From: Blastomussa wellsi
Taxonomy: Eukaryota > Cnidaria > Anthozoa > Scleractinia > Plerogyridae
Assembly (NCBI GenBank): GCA_947652115.1
Contig: OX393572.1
Coordinates: forward strand, 11,431,587-11,495,586
Direction of reading: 5' to 3'
DNA length: 64,000 nt
The position numbers and the translations under genes were made by a program. The notes beneath the pieces were generated by a model, which saw only the letters and a list, made by a program, of their open reading frames with translations, made no database searches and was not told the origin of the DNA. Below, piece by piece: positions 41,851-54,000 of the stretch. Positions within the stretch are counted from its first letter, which is position 1, and the number at the start of each line of letters is the position of its first letter.

Positions 41851-44800
41851 TTTCTAATCAGTGCTGTCGTCAGTCATCTTTTTTCAGTATTATTTTAGTC
41901 GGCCGGGTTGTTTAAAGTTCATCATGGTTAAATCATCAAGGTTTCGATTTCCGCACATAAATGGAGTGTTTGTGATTGTTTTGTTGAGTCTGATATTTCA
42001 GAGATGTTAGTCAATTGCAAAAAAACCCGCTGAAAAGTTTAAAACTGAAATCAATTCGCGCGAATTGTGGATTAGCTTAATCGAGCTTTGAACGACCCGG
42101 ACTAGATAACTGAAGAAAACAAATGGAAGGATTACGGCATTATAACACAGTTTTACCTTGCGACCTTCAAGAGTATCACACCAATACCAAAAATTTTTGT
42201 TGCCTTTTTAGTTTCCGTGTGATTCTCAGGACTCCTGAAGTTCCGTCTGTAAAAATCCTTTCCAGTGTAGTCTCACTGGGATAATCTATTTGGGTTGTCC
42301 CCCGACGATTCTCATCATGGCAATCTGAATAACGCCCACGAAGAGACTAGGACTAAAAGTATATCAATTTTACCCCCAATCCCTTCGCAGCTGTTATCGA
42401 TTTGAGCTATTTTTCTTGATTCTTGTTTCACCACGGGCTTCTTTAACATATACCTTAACCCTTAGAGTACGTACTAAGCCCGCACATATGCATTGGCAAT
42501 GATCACGCTCCTTGTGCCGCTTGTGACGTCATCAATTTGTACGTCAGCTAACTTTTGCGATAAGAATGTGTTGCAGCTGGGAGAGGTCTTCCACACGACT
42601 GTCCATTAACCCTGATCGGTTTTGGTGCAAAAGTGGTGCATAAAAAAGCCAATATACCTATAGTAGATCTGGGCCTCCTTTTCAGGGTTTGCCAATGATC
42701 TAGACCGAAACTTTTCCAGCAGCTAAACAGGCTGTGGAGAGTAGAAGGTAGCGAGAAAAGAAAGGCCGAGAAAAAAGGAAAGGAAAGCGAGCAAGAAACA
42801 ATTCAGAACGATTCAACACCAAAGTAAAATTTTGCACATTTTTGCACGTACTAGTTTCAGTGTAGAAAAGTGCTTTATTGGCTGATTTCAGGCCGATTCA
42901 GCGCCACTTCACATCAAAATCGCATCCAACGTGTAAAAATGCGGTGAGATGCAGAACCGCCCGGCCTCTAAGGGTTAAGGCTTTATACGATAAGAAAAAT
43001 TCCTTCCAAATCGAAGTAGACATCCAAAACACTGTCAAGAAAATAATATACTGAACAAGCATAAAGACCGTATGAAAAATCACGAAATAAGTTATAATGA
43101 ACCAAATGTGAAAATGTAGACTTATTCCAGTTTTTAGAGGAATTAAGGTTCGAATTTGGAGGTTGCAGATTTCCCCTTAAACTACACATAATTATTCGTA
43201 GTTCTCCGTGCTCAAAATGGGCATAAAGGACTTGGGACTTGTCAGTTTTTCTATAATAAAAAATATTGGACCGACAACTCCATCACTGGATAACTTTCCC
43301 TGGCTAATTTTAATATTTTTAGCTGATCGAGGTGCTCCTGAATCCATTAAATAAATTTTGCACTAATATGTATCAGTCTGAAAAATTTACTAGTATACTA
43401 ATGCAAATGCCTCAACATGATCTGATTGGCTGAGCTACTGCACACTATCAGCCATTAGAGTGCAGTGGTTGAAGATCGTCTTAAAAATGCGACATATTCG
43501 TGCTTTAGCGAAGTTTCGCAGTAAGATTCGTTTATTCTGGTTTTTACTCAAACAATTACTATTCGCTCTCGATTTCTATGAAGTAGTTGATTGGGCCTTC
43601 GGCCTCATCAACTATCACCTCATAGAAATCTCGAGCTCATAATCTAATTGTTTAATAAAGCTGCTTTAGCTCATTTTGTGTGTGTTTTGAGCTGCGTTTA
43701 ACACAAGCAATAATAACGGTTAATTATCTGCATGGCATGAGTCTTCTTACTCTCTAAGTCATAAGGCATTTCAAATCTAATACCGTTAGTTTACGCTTCT
43801 TTCGGCCCGGTGGTATCTTTCTTCATTCAACCATGGACTTTCTCTTCAGCACTGTTATTGGAATTTTGCTGTTTTGGAGCCAATTCTAGATCTGCCAAAA
43901 TCATTGGCTTGTGGCTATTATCATGCACAAGAAGTTGTTGCAGAGTTCATATCATTGTGAAGAAAAAAATCGAAATTTCGCAACAGCATACAAGAGTGAC
44001 CAAGAGTTGCTAGTTTCAATGTAGTACTGTAGTCTTTGGCAACAAAACTGCACTATTATTGTTGGATTTTCTGATGAATATACAATTTTTTGCTTTTCTA
44101 AGTGACGCAGAGGTATTTTTTGCTAGTCATGCGTTCAGGGCCTTGGCTTAGAAACTTGAGGAGTGAGCAACCAAAAGACGCCTACAGTTATATTAGGTTA
44201 GCAGAGACCAAACGAGAACGCTTTGGAAAGCACGGCCAGTGTGAGCCTGGGGACACATGATTTGATTTGCCAGAATAAAATCAGCCGTTTTAAAATCCCT
44301 TTTTCGTAAGATACTTGTAGTTTAAACGGTTGATTCGATTGGACTCCAGGCTTTATTAGATTCCAGCCATCAAATCATCATTCTCGTCCCCGTAGCCCTT
44401 TTCGTTTCTCTTAGCCGGCAGGGCCTTGGTACGAAAAACGAAGGGCTCTGGAGACTTACGATTTCCAGTCCGAGATTCTAGGACTTCCAGACTTCATGTA
44501 TATAGCATTGATGCTTCTACATGTTGTGTGTTGTAATAAGGCGGCTGGCGAACATTTTGACTTCCGTTTAAGATTTCTTTGTTCTCAACAGCCAATAAAA
44601 AAAATTCGAATTTTTTTGAAGATGGTATGTCCCCAGAGCCCTTCGTTTTTCGTGCTAAGGTCCTGCCGGCTAAGAGAAACGAAAAGGGCTATGGAGACGA
44701 GAATGTCAAATCATATGTCCCCAGGACAAGCGGCTCTGGGGACGAGAAGAGGATAATATTATTCATAGTACATCCAAGCTTATATGCCCAGTTATTCCTT

Positions 44801-45008
44801 CCCGGTTTGTTAGAGATGGATCAATAAAGTATTTGTTGTCAATATATATTTGGTTAATCCTCGATAAAGAGGAAAGCGAGAAGTGAAAACAACCAGAGTC
44901 GGGCCCATTCGCCAAGGCCCCGCCGGCTAAGAGAAACGAAAAGGGCTATGGGGACGAGGATGAACATGAGCCCACGCTCTTCATGTACGCACAGGTAACT
45001 GACCCAAG
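41851..45008. other. Intergenic region between the receptor gene and Dr1
   Basis: No coding exon was recognised. It holds a hairpin at 43577-43632 (TTTCTATGAAGTAGTTGAT... with its complement around GGGCCTTCGGCC), the foldback family at 44371-44715, and a third partial copy of that family at 44914-44965. The receptor 3' UTR and Dr1 promoter must lie here, but no polyadenylation signal or core promoter could be fixed with confidence. Confidence 0.5.
44371..44715. repeat. Foldback element (about 345 bp)
   Basis: The left arm (CATTCTCGTCCCCGTAGCCC, then CTTTTCGTTTCTCTTAGCCGG) is the inverted complement of the right arm (CCGGCTAAGAGAAACGAAAA, then GGGCTATGGAGACGAGAATG). Internal AACGAAGGGCTCTGG blocks also pair. 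A third half-copy lies at 44914-44965, 45 bp before the Dr1 start codon. Confidence 0.8.
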
Positions 45009-48000
45009 ATGGCGGAAGCCGCAGCTGATGATGATGTTACATTGCCAAGAGGTTTGTGGTGATTATCTGAACTTCTTAAGATTTTATTCTAGTTTAACGC
45101 CCTAATTGGTATGTTTGTAGTCTCTTGTCTCTTATTGTAGCTCCCGGAACGTGTGGTTATTGTTCGCCTGAAATTAATTCAGCCGAAACTTTGCCTTTTC
45201 ATAATTTCATGTACAGTAGCTTTTGAAAGCTCAACCTTAAATTGAAAAATTCACCAAACACATAAACGCATTCCAATTAACTCAAATCTTTATTGTCTTA
45301 AGAAGTTCAAAATCAATGAAACGCATTGTCTGTCATCTTGCCTGTGTAATCTTACTGTATTTCAAATTAAAGCCTTCATACATGTACATGTATAACTTAT
45401 TTGGTCTCATCCTCGGTGTAAAAACCTGTGAAACTCACGAGTGACGTAAAACAAAGAACGAATGAAGACAACAAAGAACTCAAAACAATATGGAACAGGA
45501 AAACAATAGCTCAAATACAAAGAAAAAAGTCACAGGTTTTTACACCAAGGTAAACCCCTTATTTGACTGCAATACCTTGGTTGAAACCAGATGAAATGGG
45601 TTTGGAATGACTGGAATGTCAAAGCAAAAGCCATGTAAAAATTTTGACCACCTTAACGTTTGATTATGTTCGATTGATGAAGTGTTTGATTTTCAAGCAT
45701 TCGATTGTGTTCAGTTGGCAAAAACAGTTGGGTGAGTTCAATTGAGGTTGATTACTGAACATTCGATTGGGTATGTTGAGTTACATGTATTTGTGGTAGC
45801 AGTTATCTTTATGACCTTTAAACTTCTTATTCATTACCCTAATCAAGCAATTTACAAACTGTGGTAGTACCGGGAGTTACAACGTGTACTTTAGTTCTGA
45901 TAGAAGCCAGATGTTTCAAATTTGCTGCAAGAAATTACTGTAGCAAATGACCAAACCAAGAGCAATGCCAACATGTCACTCAAGAGTTACTGTCCATGCA
46001 ATTTATGTCCTATTTCTGATTTCTTTACCAAATTCTGTTCAGGATTTCATCCTAGTTTATCTGCCCTTCTCCCCATGGCTTGTAAATTTTGTTTGTCCTA
46101 TTTATAGTTATCTATAGTTCAATGTGTGTGTGCGTGTGTCTGCGTGCATCATTCTGACCCTTATGTTGTAATTTATTCTATGTAGTTTGGCCTCCTAGCT
46201 TTATTAACTTTCCAGTTATTTTAGGAAGCCAACACCCCTTTTAGCTTTAAATTCAAATATTAAATAAATTCAAATATTACATTAAATTAAATAATAGTGT
46301 GTTGGCTGTCCATGTAAAACGGCAGATAAAAACAGTACTGACCAGTGTAACCAGCAAGGGTGAGTTTTACCCGTGTTGAAGAACACAATCAGCCTCTTTC
46401 AAGCGTTATCAGCTTCGTGGATCGATTTCTTTACATAAACCTACTACAGTCAAACCTCGATTATCTGTACATTGATTATCCAGACATTTTATCTGGTCCC
46501 AATTTTTCATGAATATTAATGAGCTGTGATCTTGAATACTTTAAGCTGAAAAGTGTTTAGACATAATATCTGGCTTGCTCTCAAAAGATCGTTTGTTGCG
46601 AGACTCGCTGCAAGTCAAAAAGCATCCCAAAGCATTCAGTTGAATTCTGAAACGGATGGGAGTTTTCTTGCCAAGGGAATGTCATGCTTGAGCAGTTCGT
46701 TGAGTATGAGTTTATGTAAAACACACGAAACAATCGTCACGTCAAAACGACGACATATCTCAGTGGTTTCAAATGTTTTGAAGTACTGTAGGCGTCATCA
46801 ACTAGAAGAGTAGGCGGCTGTTATAATTGAGCTTTTTGGTCACAAGCTGATTGCTATGACCAGAGTAGCCGGCGGCATAATAGTCAAGTAGCTGGTTGAA
46901 CTCTGGCAGTCGCCACCTTGTTTTGAAACCCCTGTGTCTACAAAGTGAAAGTGGTTTTTTCTGTCTGTAAAGGATAAACAAATAATTACTTCATATTTGT
47001 TCAAAGTTCAACTGGAACACCAATTTCAGGTCCACTTCTTTAGGAGAAGGCAAAACATTTCTCTATTCAGCTTCTTCCTCCAAACACAGCATCTCTAATT
47101 CAACTGATGGATGAGTCTTGCAAGGGATGAAGAATCAATGCAAAAGAGAGCTTCTCCAAAAAGTGATTTGTGCTTTCGCAGCTCGGTCACACATCATTGA
47201 AAAAAAATGCCACAAATTCTCGATTTCAGACAAATTGGCACTAAACGAGAACTTTATAACACTAATTAATATACAATTCTGAGTACGTAGTTTCTGGGTG
47301 ATGCTGAAGTCGATTGTGGACAATGCTGACAGATTTTTGAATTTGATACATCACTTCTCGCATCGCATCTATCTGTCCAAAAATCAAACATTGGTGCATG
47401 CGTAGAAACGTGATTGTGTTCCTTTAATCAGACAGCTGTAAATATTGGACACCCACATGATGATATGAAAATTAGGTGACAAATTAAAAACACATGTGCA
47501 GAACCAATGTGCAGACTTTCCAGAAAATAATATCTATACTCCTTCACAGAAGGGATTGGAAATTCCTAGGGATGAGGGGAGGGTTCTCAAAAGACCAAAT
47601 AATTTATTTTAAAGAAATGTATGAAGCTTAATTGGAATTTCCAGAGGGGTGGGTGGGAGAGGGAGGTGGGGGGCTGGTCCTGGGGAAAATGCCTGTACAT
47701 GTACTAGATACGCTGTAATTTATGGAACTAAAGAATCAAAATTTAGAAATTTGTTGTCAATGCAATATTATTAGACTGAATTGGTGCACATAAGTTCATT
47801 TGTTGCATAACTGTCTCATGTATTTCAATAACAGCTGCTGTTAACAAGATGATTAAGGAGATGATACCAAATGTGAGAGTTTCCAATGATGCAAGAGAAC
47901 TTATTTTGAATTGTTGCACAGGTTAGTGTCATGATCTTGGTCCAGCGAGTGAGAAAATTTGGATGCTCCAATTCTTATCACTTTACAGAAAAAGACATTT

Positions 48001-51000
48001 TCTGTGTTAAGAACACTGCAATTTGACCATTTTCTCAGTGTAACGTATCTCCTATGGAAGTCTCTACCCTCCCCTCACCTCAAAACTGTCATCTCTGTCT
48101 TGAATGTTAATAGAGACCTTCAGATTCTACAACGAGAACGACTAAGAGTATGTGATTTGACTTGAAGTGTTTTCGCGCATACTTACAAAATAGCCTCACC
48201 AGAAAACTTCATTTTTTCTTTTTATCAACAGCAAAGTTAGCACGGTCATTTTTATTGAAGGCAGTTAGACCTTTTGTAATCGCGAAATAATAAAATTGCT
48301 AACAGTTTGATAATTTGTTTTCGCCACTACGATATTCTCACTGAAACTCGTAGTGACAAAAGCAAGTTATCAAAATGTTAGTAGTTTTATCATCTTGCGA
48401 TTAGGAGAAGCCAACCTTCCTTCAATAAAAATGACCGTGCTAACTTTGCTGCTGATAAAAAAGGAAAATAAAGTTTTCTGGTGAGGCTATTTTATTAGTA
48501 CTTGAGAGAAAATTTAAATTCAAATTTCGTACTCATAGTCGTTCTCATCGTAGAATCTGTAGCGTACCTAGGCGCTGAGGTATTAATAAAGTAAACCTTC
48601 ACTACCCAGTGGTTCGTACTCGCTTCATTCCTATACTGTTCCAAGCTAGAGCATCAACACAATAGCGTAGATTTAGCGATCCAGTTTAATGTCAACTTTG
48701 ATAGCGTCAAATAGCGATTCGAAATCACTGGGCCATGATATTCCAACAAAGAAGAGGAAATTACACAGTTAAATCACTATATAGAATGCAAATCACTGTA
48801 AAACCTCCGAGCCACGTTTTTCTCCCGTTCTCACGTGCGAATCCGCTGACCGCACGTGAATAACAAGTCCGCTGACCGGAAATGAAACATAACGATAACA
48901 ATGTTCATATTTATGCTAAACAGTTCTTCAGCCACTACATCCCGCCCCCAATGCGTTCTCTAGGAGACGCATTCACATACAACAAAAGGGGGCTGAAGCT
49001 AAGATATCTTCAAGTGTTCAGTGTTCATGGATGGGTTTACAGGTTCAGCCTTCAGGCTGCAGCATTTCTCCTTCTAGCAGACAAATCTTGTCAACAGGGC
49101 GATCGTACACTCCGGACTGAGTCTTCACCTGGACGGATCGCACAAGACCATCAGATCCTGGGTAGGTAGTGAGAATGAGCCCAAGAGGCCAACGTGGACG
49201 TGCTGTATTGTCGTGCTTCACCAATACCAAATCTCCAACCTTGAGGTTACGCTTAGGTCGCAACCACTTCTGACGCACTTGAAGGGTAGGCAGATATTCA
49301 GTCAACCAACGCTTCCAAAAGACATCCGCCATATATTGTACCTGTCGCCAGCGTCTCCTGTAGAGATCTTGCTGGACAAACACTCCTGATGGAAGGGTTG
49401 GGCCTGACCGCAGCAAGAGAAGATGATTTGGTGTCAGAGGTGTAAGATCGCTCGGGTCATCAGAAATTCTTGTTATTGGACGCCCATTAACGATGCCCTC
49501 TACGATGCACATCAGGGTCGTCAATGCTTCTTCATCTAAGACTTGTAGAGGAAGTAGACCTTTCAGAACTGAACGGACGGTACGAATCTGCCTCTCCCAG
49601 GCACCGCCCATATGGGAGGCACCTGGAGGGTTGAAGATCCACTGAACGTCACGCTTTCGGAGAAAGTCATCAATCTGAATCTGATTCCACTCTTCGAGGG
49701 CTCGTCGCAGTTCTACTTGAGCGCCGGTGAAGTTAGTTCCATTATCTGAACAGATTTCTATAGGTTCACCACGACGGGCGATGAATCGTTGAAGGGCATT
49801 TATAAAGGAATCCGTCTCAAGGGTGTGACTAACTTCAATGTGAATGGCTCTTGTAGCAAGGCAAGTAAAAATGCAACCGTACCTTTTCAGTTCACTTCTG
49901 GCCCGTTTCACAAGAAACGGTCCAAAATAGTCCACCCCTACACGAGTAAAGGGTGCTTCGTTGGGTGTCACGCGGTCCTTAGGTAAATCTCCCATGAACT
50001 GAGACACTGGCTGTGCCCTCAATTTCTTGCAAATGATGTTGGATAGAACCTTTCTTACTGTCGCTCTGCCCTTCACAATCCAGAACAGTTGCCTTGTTTC
50101 AGCGAGAACACGCTCAATGCCAGTGTGACCAGTCAAGGTATGGTAATGTAGAATGATGAGGTCAGTAACATGATGATTAGCAGGCAATATCATAGGGTGC
50201 TTCGTCTGGAATTGCAGGTCAGCCTTGTCGAGTCTTCCTCCTACTCGCAAAGTTCCGTCTGTACTTGGAAACGGAGACAGTTTCTGAAGCGAGTTGTCGG
50301 TATGCTCTCCAAAGGCTTTCCTTTGTACGTAAGTAATAACAGAAGTGGCAGCAACACCCATCTCTTCCACTGATAACTTGCCAGTCTTAAATCCTTTTGT
50401 CTTGATGTAATGCTTGAACCGAAGGATCCAAGCAACTGACTTCTTGAGACTATACCAGGAGGAATGTCGCTGGATGAGTAGATCAATGGGGTCGGCATCA
50501 ACAATAGCAGCAGCGTAGACTTTGCGTGTTGGTTTGAGTTCAACTGCATCTTCCAGCATCGTGCATTTAAACTCTGGTTGCGTTGGCCATTTTGTTTTTC
50601 CCTTGGAAAGGAAAGGAGGACCATGGATCCATCTGGAGCTGCTTACCACTTCGTCTGCCGTCATGCCACGAGATACATCATCAGCCGGATTCAAACAGGA
50701 ATCAACGTACCTCCACTGACTTCTGTTTGTGTGTTCTTGGATGGCAGCTACTCTGTTTGCCACATAAGTTGGATACCGCTTGTCTTCCTGCTGGAGGTAC
50801 CATAGAACGATCATACTGTCCGATCAATAGACTGATTCTTGAAGGGGTATTTCAAGCTCCCTTTGCAGAAGCTTGTCGAGTTTCACTGCTTCAACGGCCG
50901 CTGCCAATTCCAATCTGGGTATGGTGGTAGGCTTAATGGGGGCCAATCTAGACTTGGACATGAGAAACGAACAATGGCTGTTTCCATCGTCATCAACCAT

Positions 51001-54000
51001 TCTGAGGTAAGATACAGCTCCATAAGCTCGTTCCGATGCATCTGCAAAATGATGTAGTTCAGCAGACACCGTCTCCACATCCTTGGGCTTTAGACAACGA
51101 GGAATTGCAAAGTTCTGGATCAGTGGTAAATCCTGCAGCCATCGGCGCCACTGTTCCACTAACTCAGCTGGCATTGCATCATCCCAGCTGGATTTAGCTC
51201 GACAAAGTTCTTGGAACAGAATTTTGGCCTTGAGTATGAATGGGCTCACAAACCCGAATGGGTCATACACTGAACTGACTGTGCTCAACAGTCCACGTCG
51301 AGTAAGTGGCCTTTCTTCTGGATGCACATCAAAACCATAGGTATCCGACGCCACCTGCCACAAGATGCCGAGGGTTCTCTCAGCGGGCAACATTCCTTGG
51401 TCCAAATCAAGCGTCTTCACTTCTTTAGACCACTCAACATCTGGCACCGTTCGAAGAACTTCTCTTGAGTTGCTGATCCATTTGGTAAGGTTGAAACCGC
51501 CTCTTGAAAGCAGTTCTCGCAACTCCTTCACAAGATTCACTGCCTCTTCAGTGGAAGCGACAGACTTTAGGCAGTCATCCACATAAAAGTTTTTATCAAT
51601 AGTGGAAATTGTTCTTGGATGAAAGTTTGCCGCATTGTCTTGAGCACACTTCCTTAAGGCAAAGTTGGCACAACTGGGCGACCACACTCCTCCAAAGAGG
51701 TGGGTCGTCATCCGGTACGTCAATGGAGTTTTCGTTGGGTCATCATCTTTCCACCACAGGAAGCGAAGCGCGTCACGATCATCGTCACTCACATGCACCT
51801 GATTAAACATACCCTGAATGTCTGCCATCAGTGCAATATGCTCCTGCCTAAAGCGCAGCAAGACGCTGACGAGGCCATTTGTCAGGTCAGGACCTTGATG
51901 GACTTTGTCGTTCAACGAGACTCCCCGATACTTGGCAGAACAATCATATACAAGTCTGCACTTGTCTGGTTTTCTTGGGTGTAGCACAGGATGGTGAGGA
52001 AGATACCACGTGTAGCCTTCTCTGCCCTTGAGATCATCTGTGACTGGCTCAGCGTACCCCTTTTCAAGGAGTTTATGTACGCTTGCAGTGTACTTTTCAG
52101 ACAGCCCTGGATCTCTTTGCAGTCTTCGGCCAAGAAGGTGTAGTCGACGCTCAGCCATCGGATGGTTGTCTGGCAAATCAGGTGGTCTTTCTTTGAAGGG
52201 GATATCCATAGTATAGTGTTGATTAAGCAGCTTAACCGACTCATTCCACACGAGCAATGCCTTTCGGTCACTACTAGACAGGCCCAGCCGGTCGCTGCAA
52301 TCATCACCTTCGAGCTTCCAGAACTTTTCCAGTCGATTTTCAATGTCTGGTCCTACTTTTGCCTTCGCAAAGTTCGATGAGGCGTAAGTGTTTGGTCTTC
52401 CTTGGCCCAGAGGGCCATTCATGACCCATCCTAGGGCAGTGAGACAGGCATACGGTTCGCCTGACCTTCCTCTTCGGGTCTCCTCTGGGAACATAAGGTC
52501 CGGGGTATCTTGTCCAATGATCAAATGCACTTTATCAACATCTAGCCTATGCAGATGTATATCTTCAAGGTGAGGCCATTGCTTGAGGTCTGTTGATGCA
52601 GGTAAGTTGTCAAGTCCGATGTTTAAGAAAGGACGGACCATCACTCCTGTCATGTCGTACTGTGGTCCACCATTTATATTTGAAACTTGCAAATTCACAA
52701 AATCCGCCTTCACTGGAGTGTTGCTTTCGTGAATTGTAGACAAATTACAAGCAAAGTTCTTTCTTGAAACACCTAAGTGTTGGGCAAGTTCTTCTGAACA
52801 GTATCCACTCGTTCCACCAGGATCTATCAGAGCATAGGTTTCCATGTAGTTATTAAGTCTCTCACCCTTGACACGTACAGCAACGATGGGAAGGGCGACC
52901 TTTTCTTTACTTCCTGCCACAAAATTACTTCCAACCGAAGCATTGGGTTTATTCGAAGGCGGTGGCACAGCCACATCCTTTCGGTTTGTGACTTCCTGGG
53001 TTGGCTTAGATGGCAGATGCAGAAATTTGCTGTGCTTTTGACCACAGCCATCAACATTGCAAACAAAGGGTCTACTACAGTCCCTGCCCAGGTGACCAGG
53101 CTTAAAACAGTTGACACAGAGTTTCTTGGATTGGATAAAGGATAGACGATCTTTCACACGAAGAGCCTTGAAGTCCTTGCATTGAGTGAGGTAGTGAAGT
53201 CCTCCACATTTCACACATGGTTCCTTTGGTGTACTGTAAGAAGTTTTGCTAGCCACAGGTAAGGACTCCATTACTGGAGGAGACAGATTACTTGTATGGG
53301 AGGACTCAACTTGAATAGCATGGCTTCCTCTATTTCTCTGTGTAGAAATCTGAGACTTCTTGACATCACCCCTAGAGGAGGCATCCTTAGGGGAAAGAGC
53401 CTTTCCGAAGACTGGATCCGAGGCCTGTTGTGCTGCTTCAGTAACTAGACGTATGACATCAGCAAGAGTAGGTGCACGATTCTCTTGGTACTTTATTGTA
53501 TGATTCACCTTCAACCAGCGTGAGTGTAGGTAGGCTGGTAGCTTTTCAACAATCTGGCACAAACTTCTGCGAGTCTCGAGCTCTTTCAGGTATCCCATCG
53601 TAACGAGAGTCTCTCGACAGGTTCGCAGCTCATCGGCAAACGATTGCAAACCTTCAGTGTCCTTAATCTTCGGCCGATCAAGTATCTTGGCTATCCAAGC
53701 CTGGGAAATAACATCATTGTTACCAAAGCGCTCCTTGAGAAGCTTCCATGCAAGCCGATATCCTTCAGTAGGTTCTTTAACGAGGCAACATTCGAGCAGA
53801 CTTCTGGCCTTTCCAGTGCAGTACTGCATAAGGCTATTTAACTTAGAGCCGTCATCATCCGACTTGCTATCAACTGCGTTATTGAATGCTCTGACAAAGG
53901 GCCAATACTTCAACGGGTCTCCATCGAAGGTCATCAATTCAACCTTTGGTCTGTGGAGGCTATCTACGAGCGACTGTTGGTGCATTCTGGTATCATTCAT

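Noticed and set aside
46553..46813. 86-aa ORF after the pogo-like end as a transposase fragment
   Set aside because: No helix-turn-helix or DDE motif is visible on either strand, so only the terminal motif is reported.
50522..53841. Plus-strand ORFs inside the BEL/Pao element
   Set aside because: They are shadows of the long minus-strand frame.
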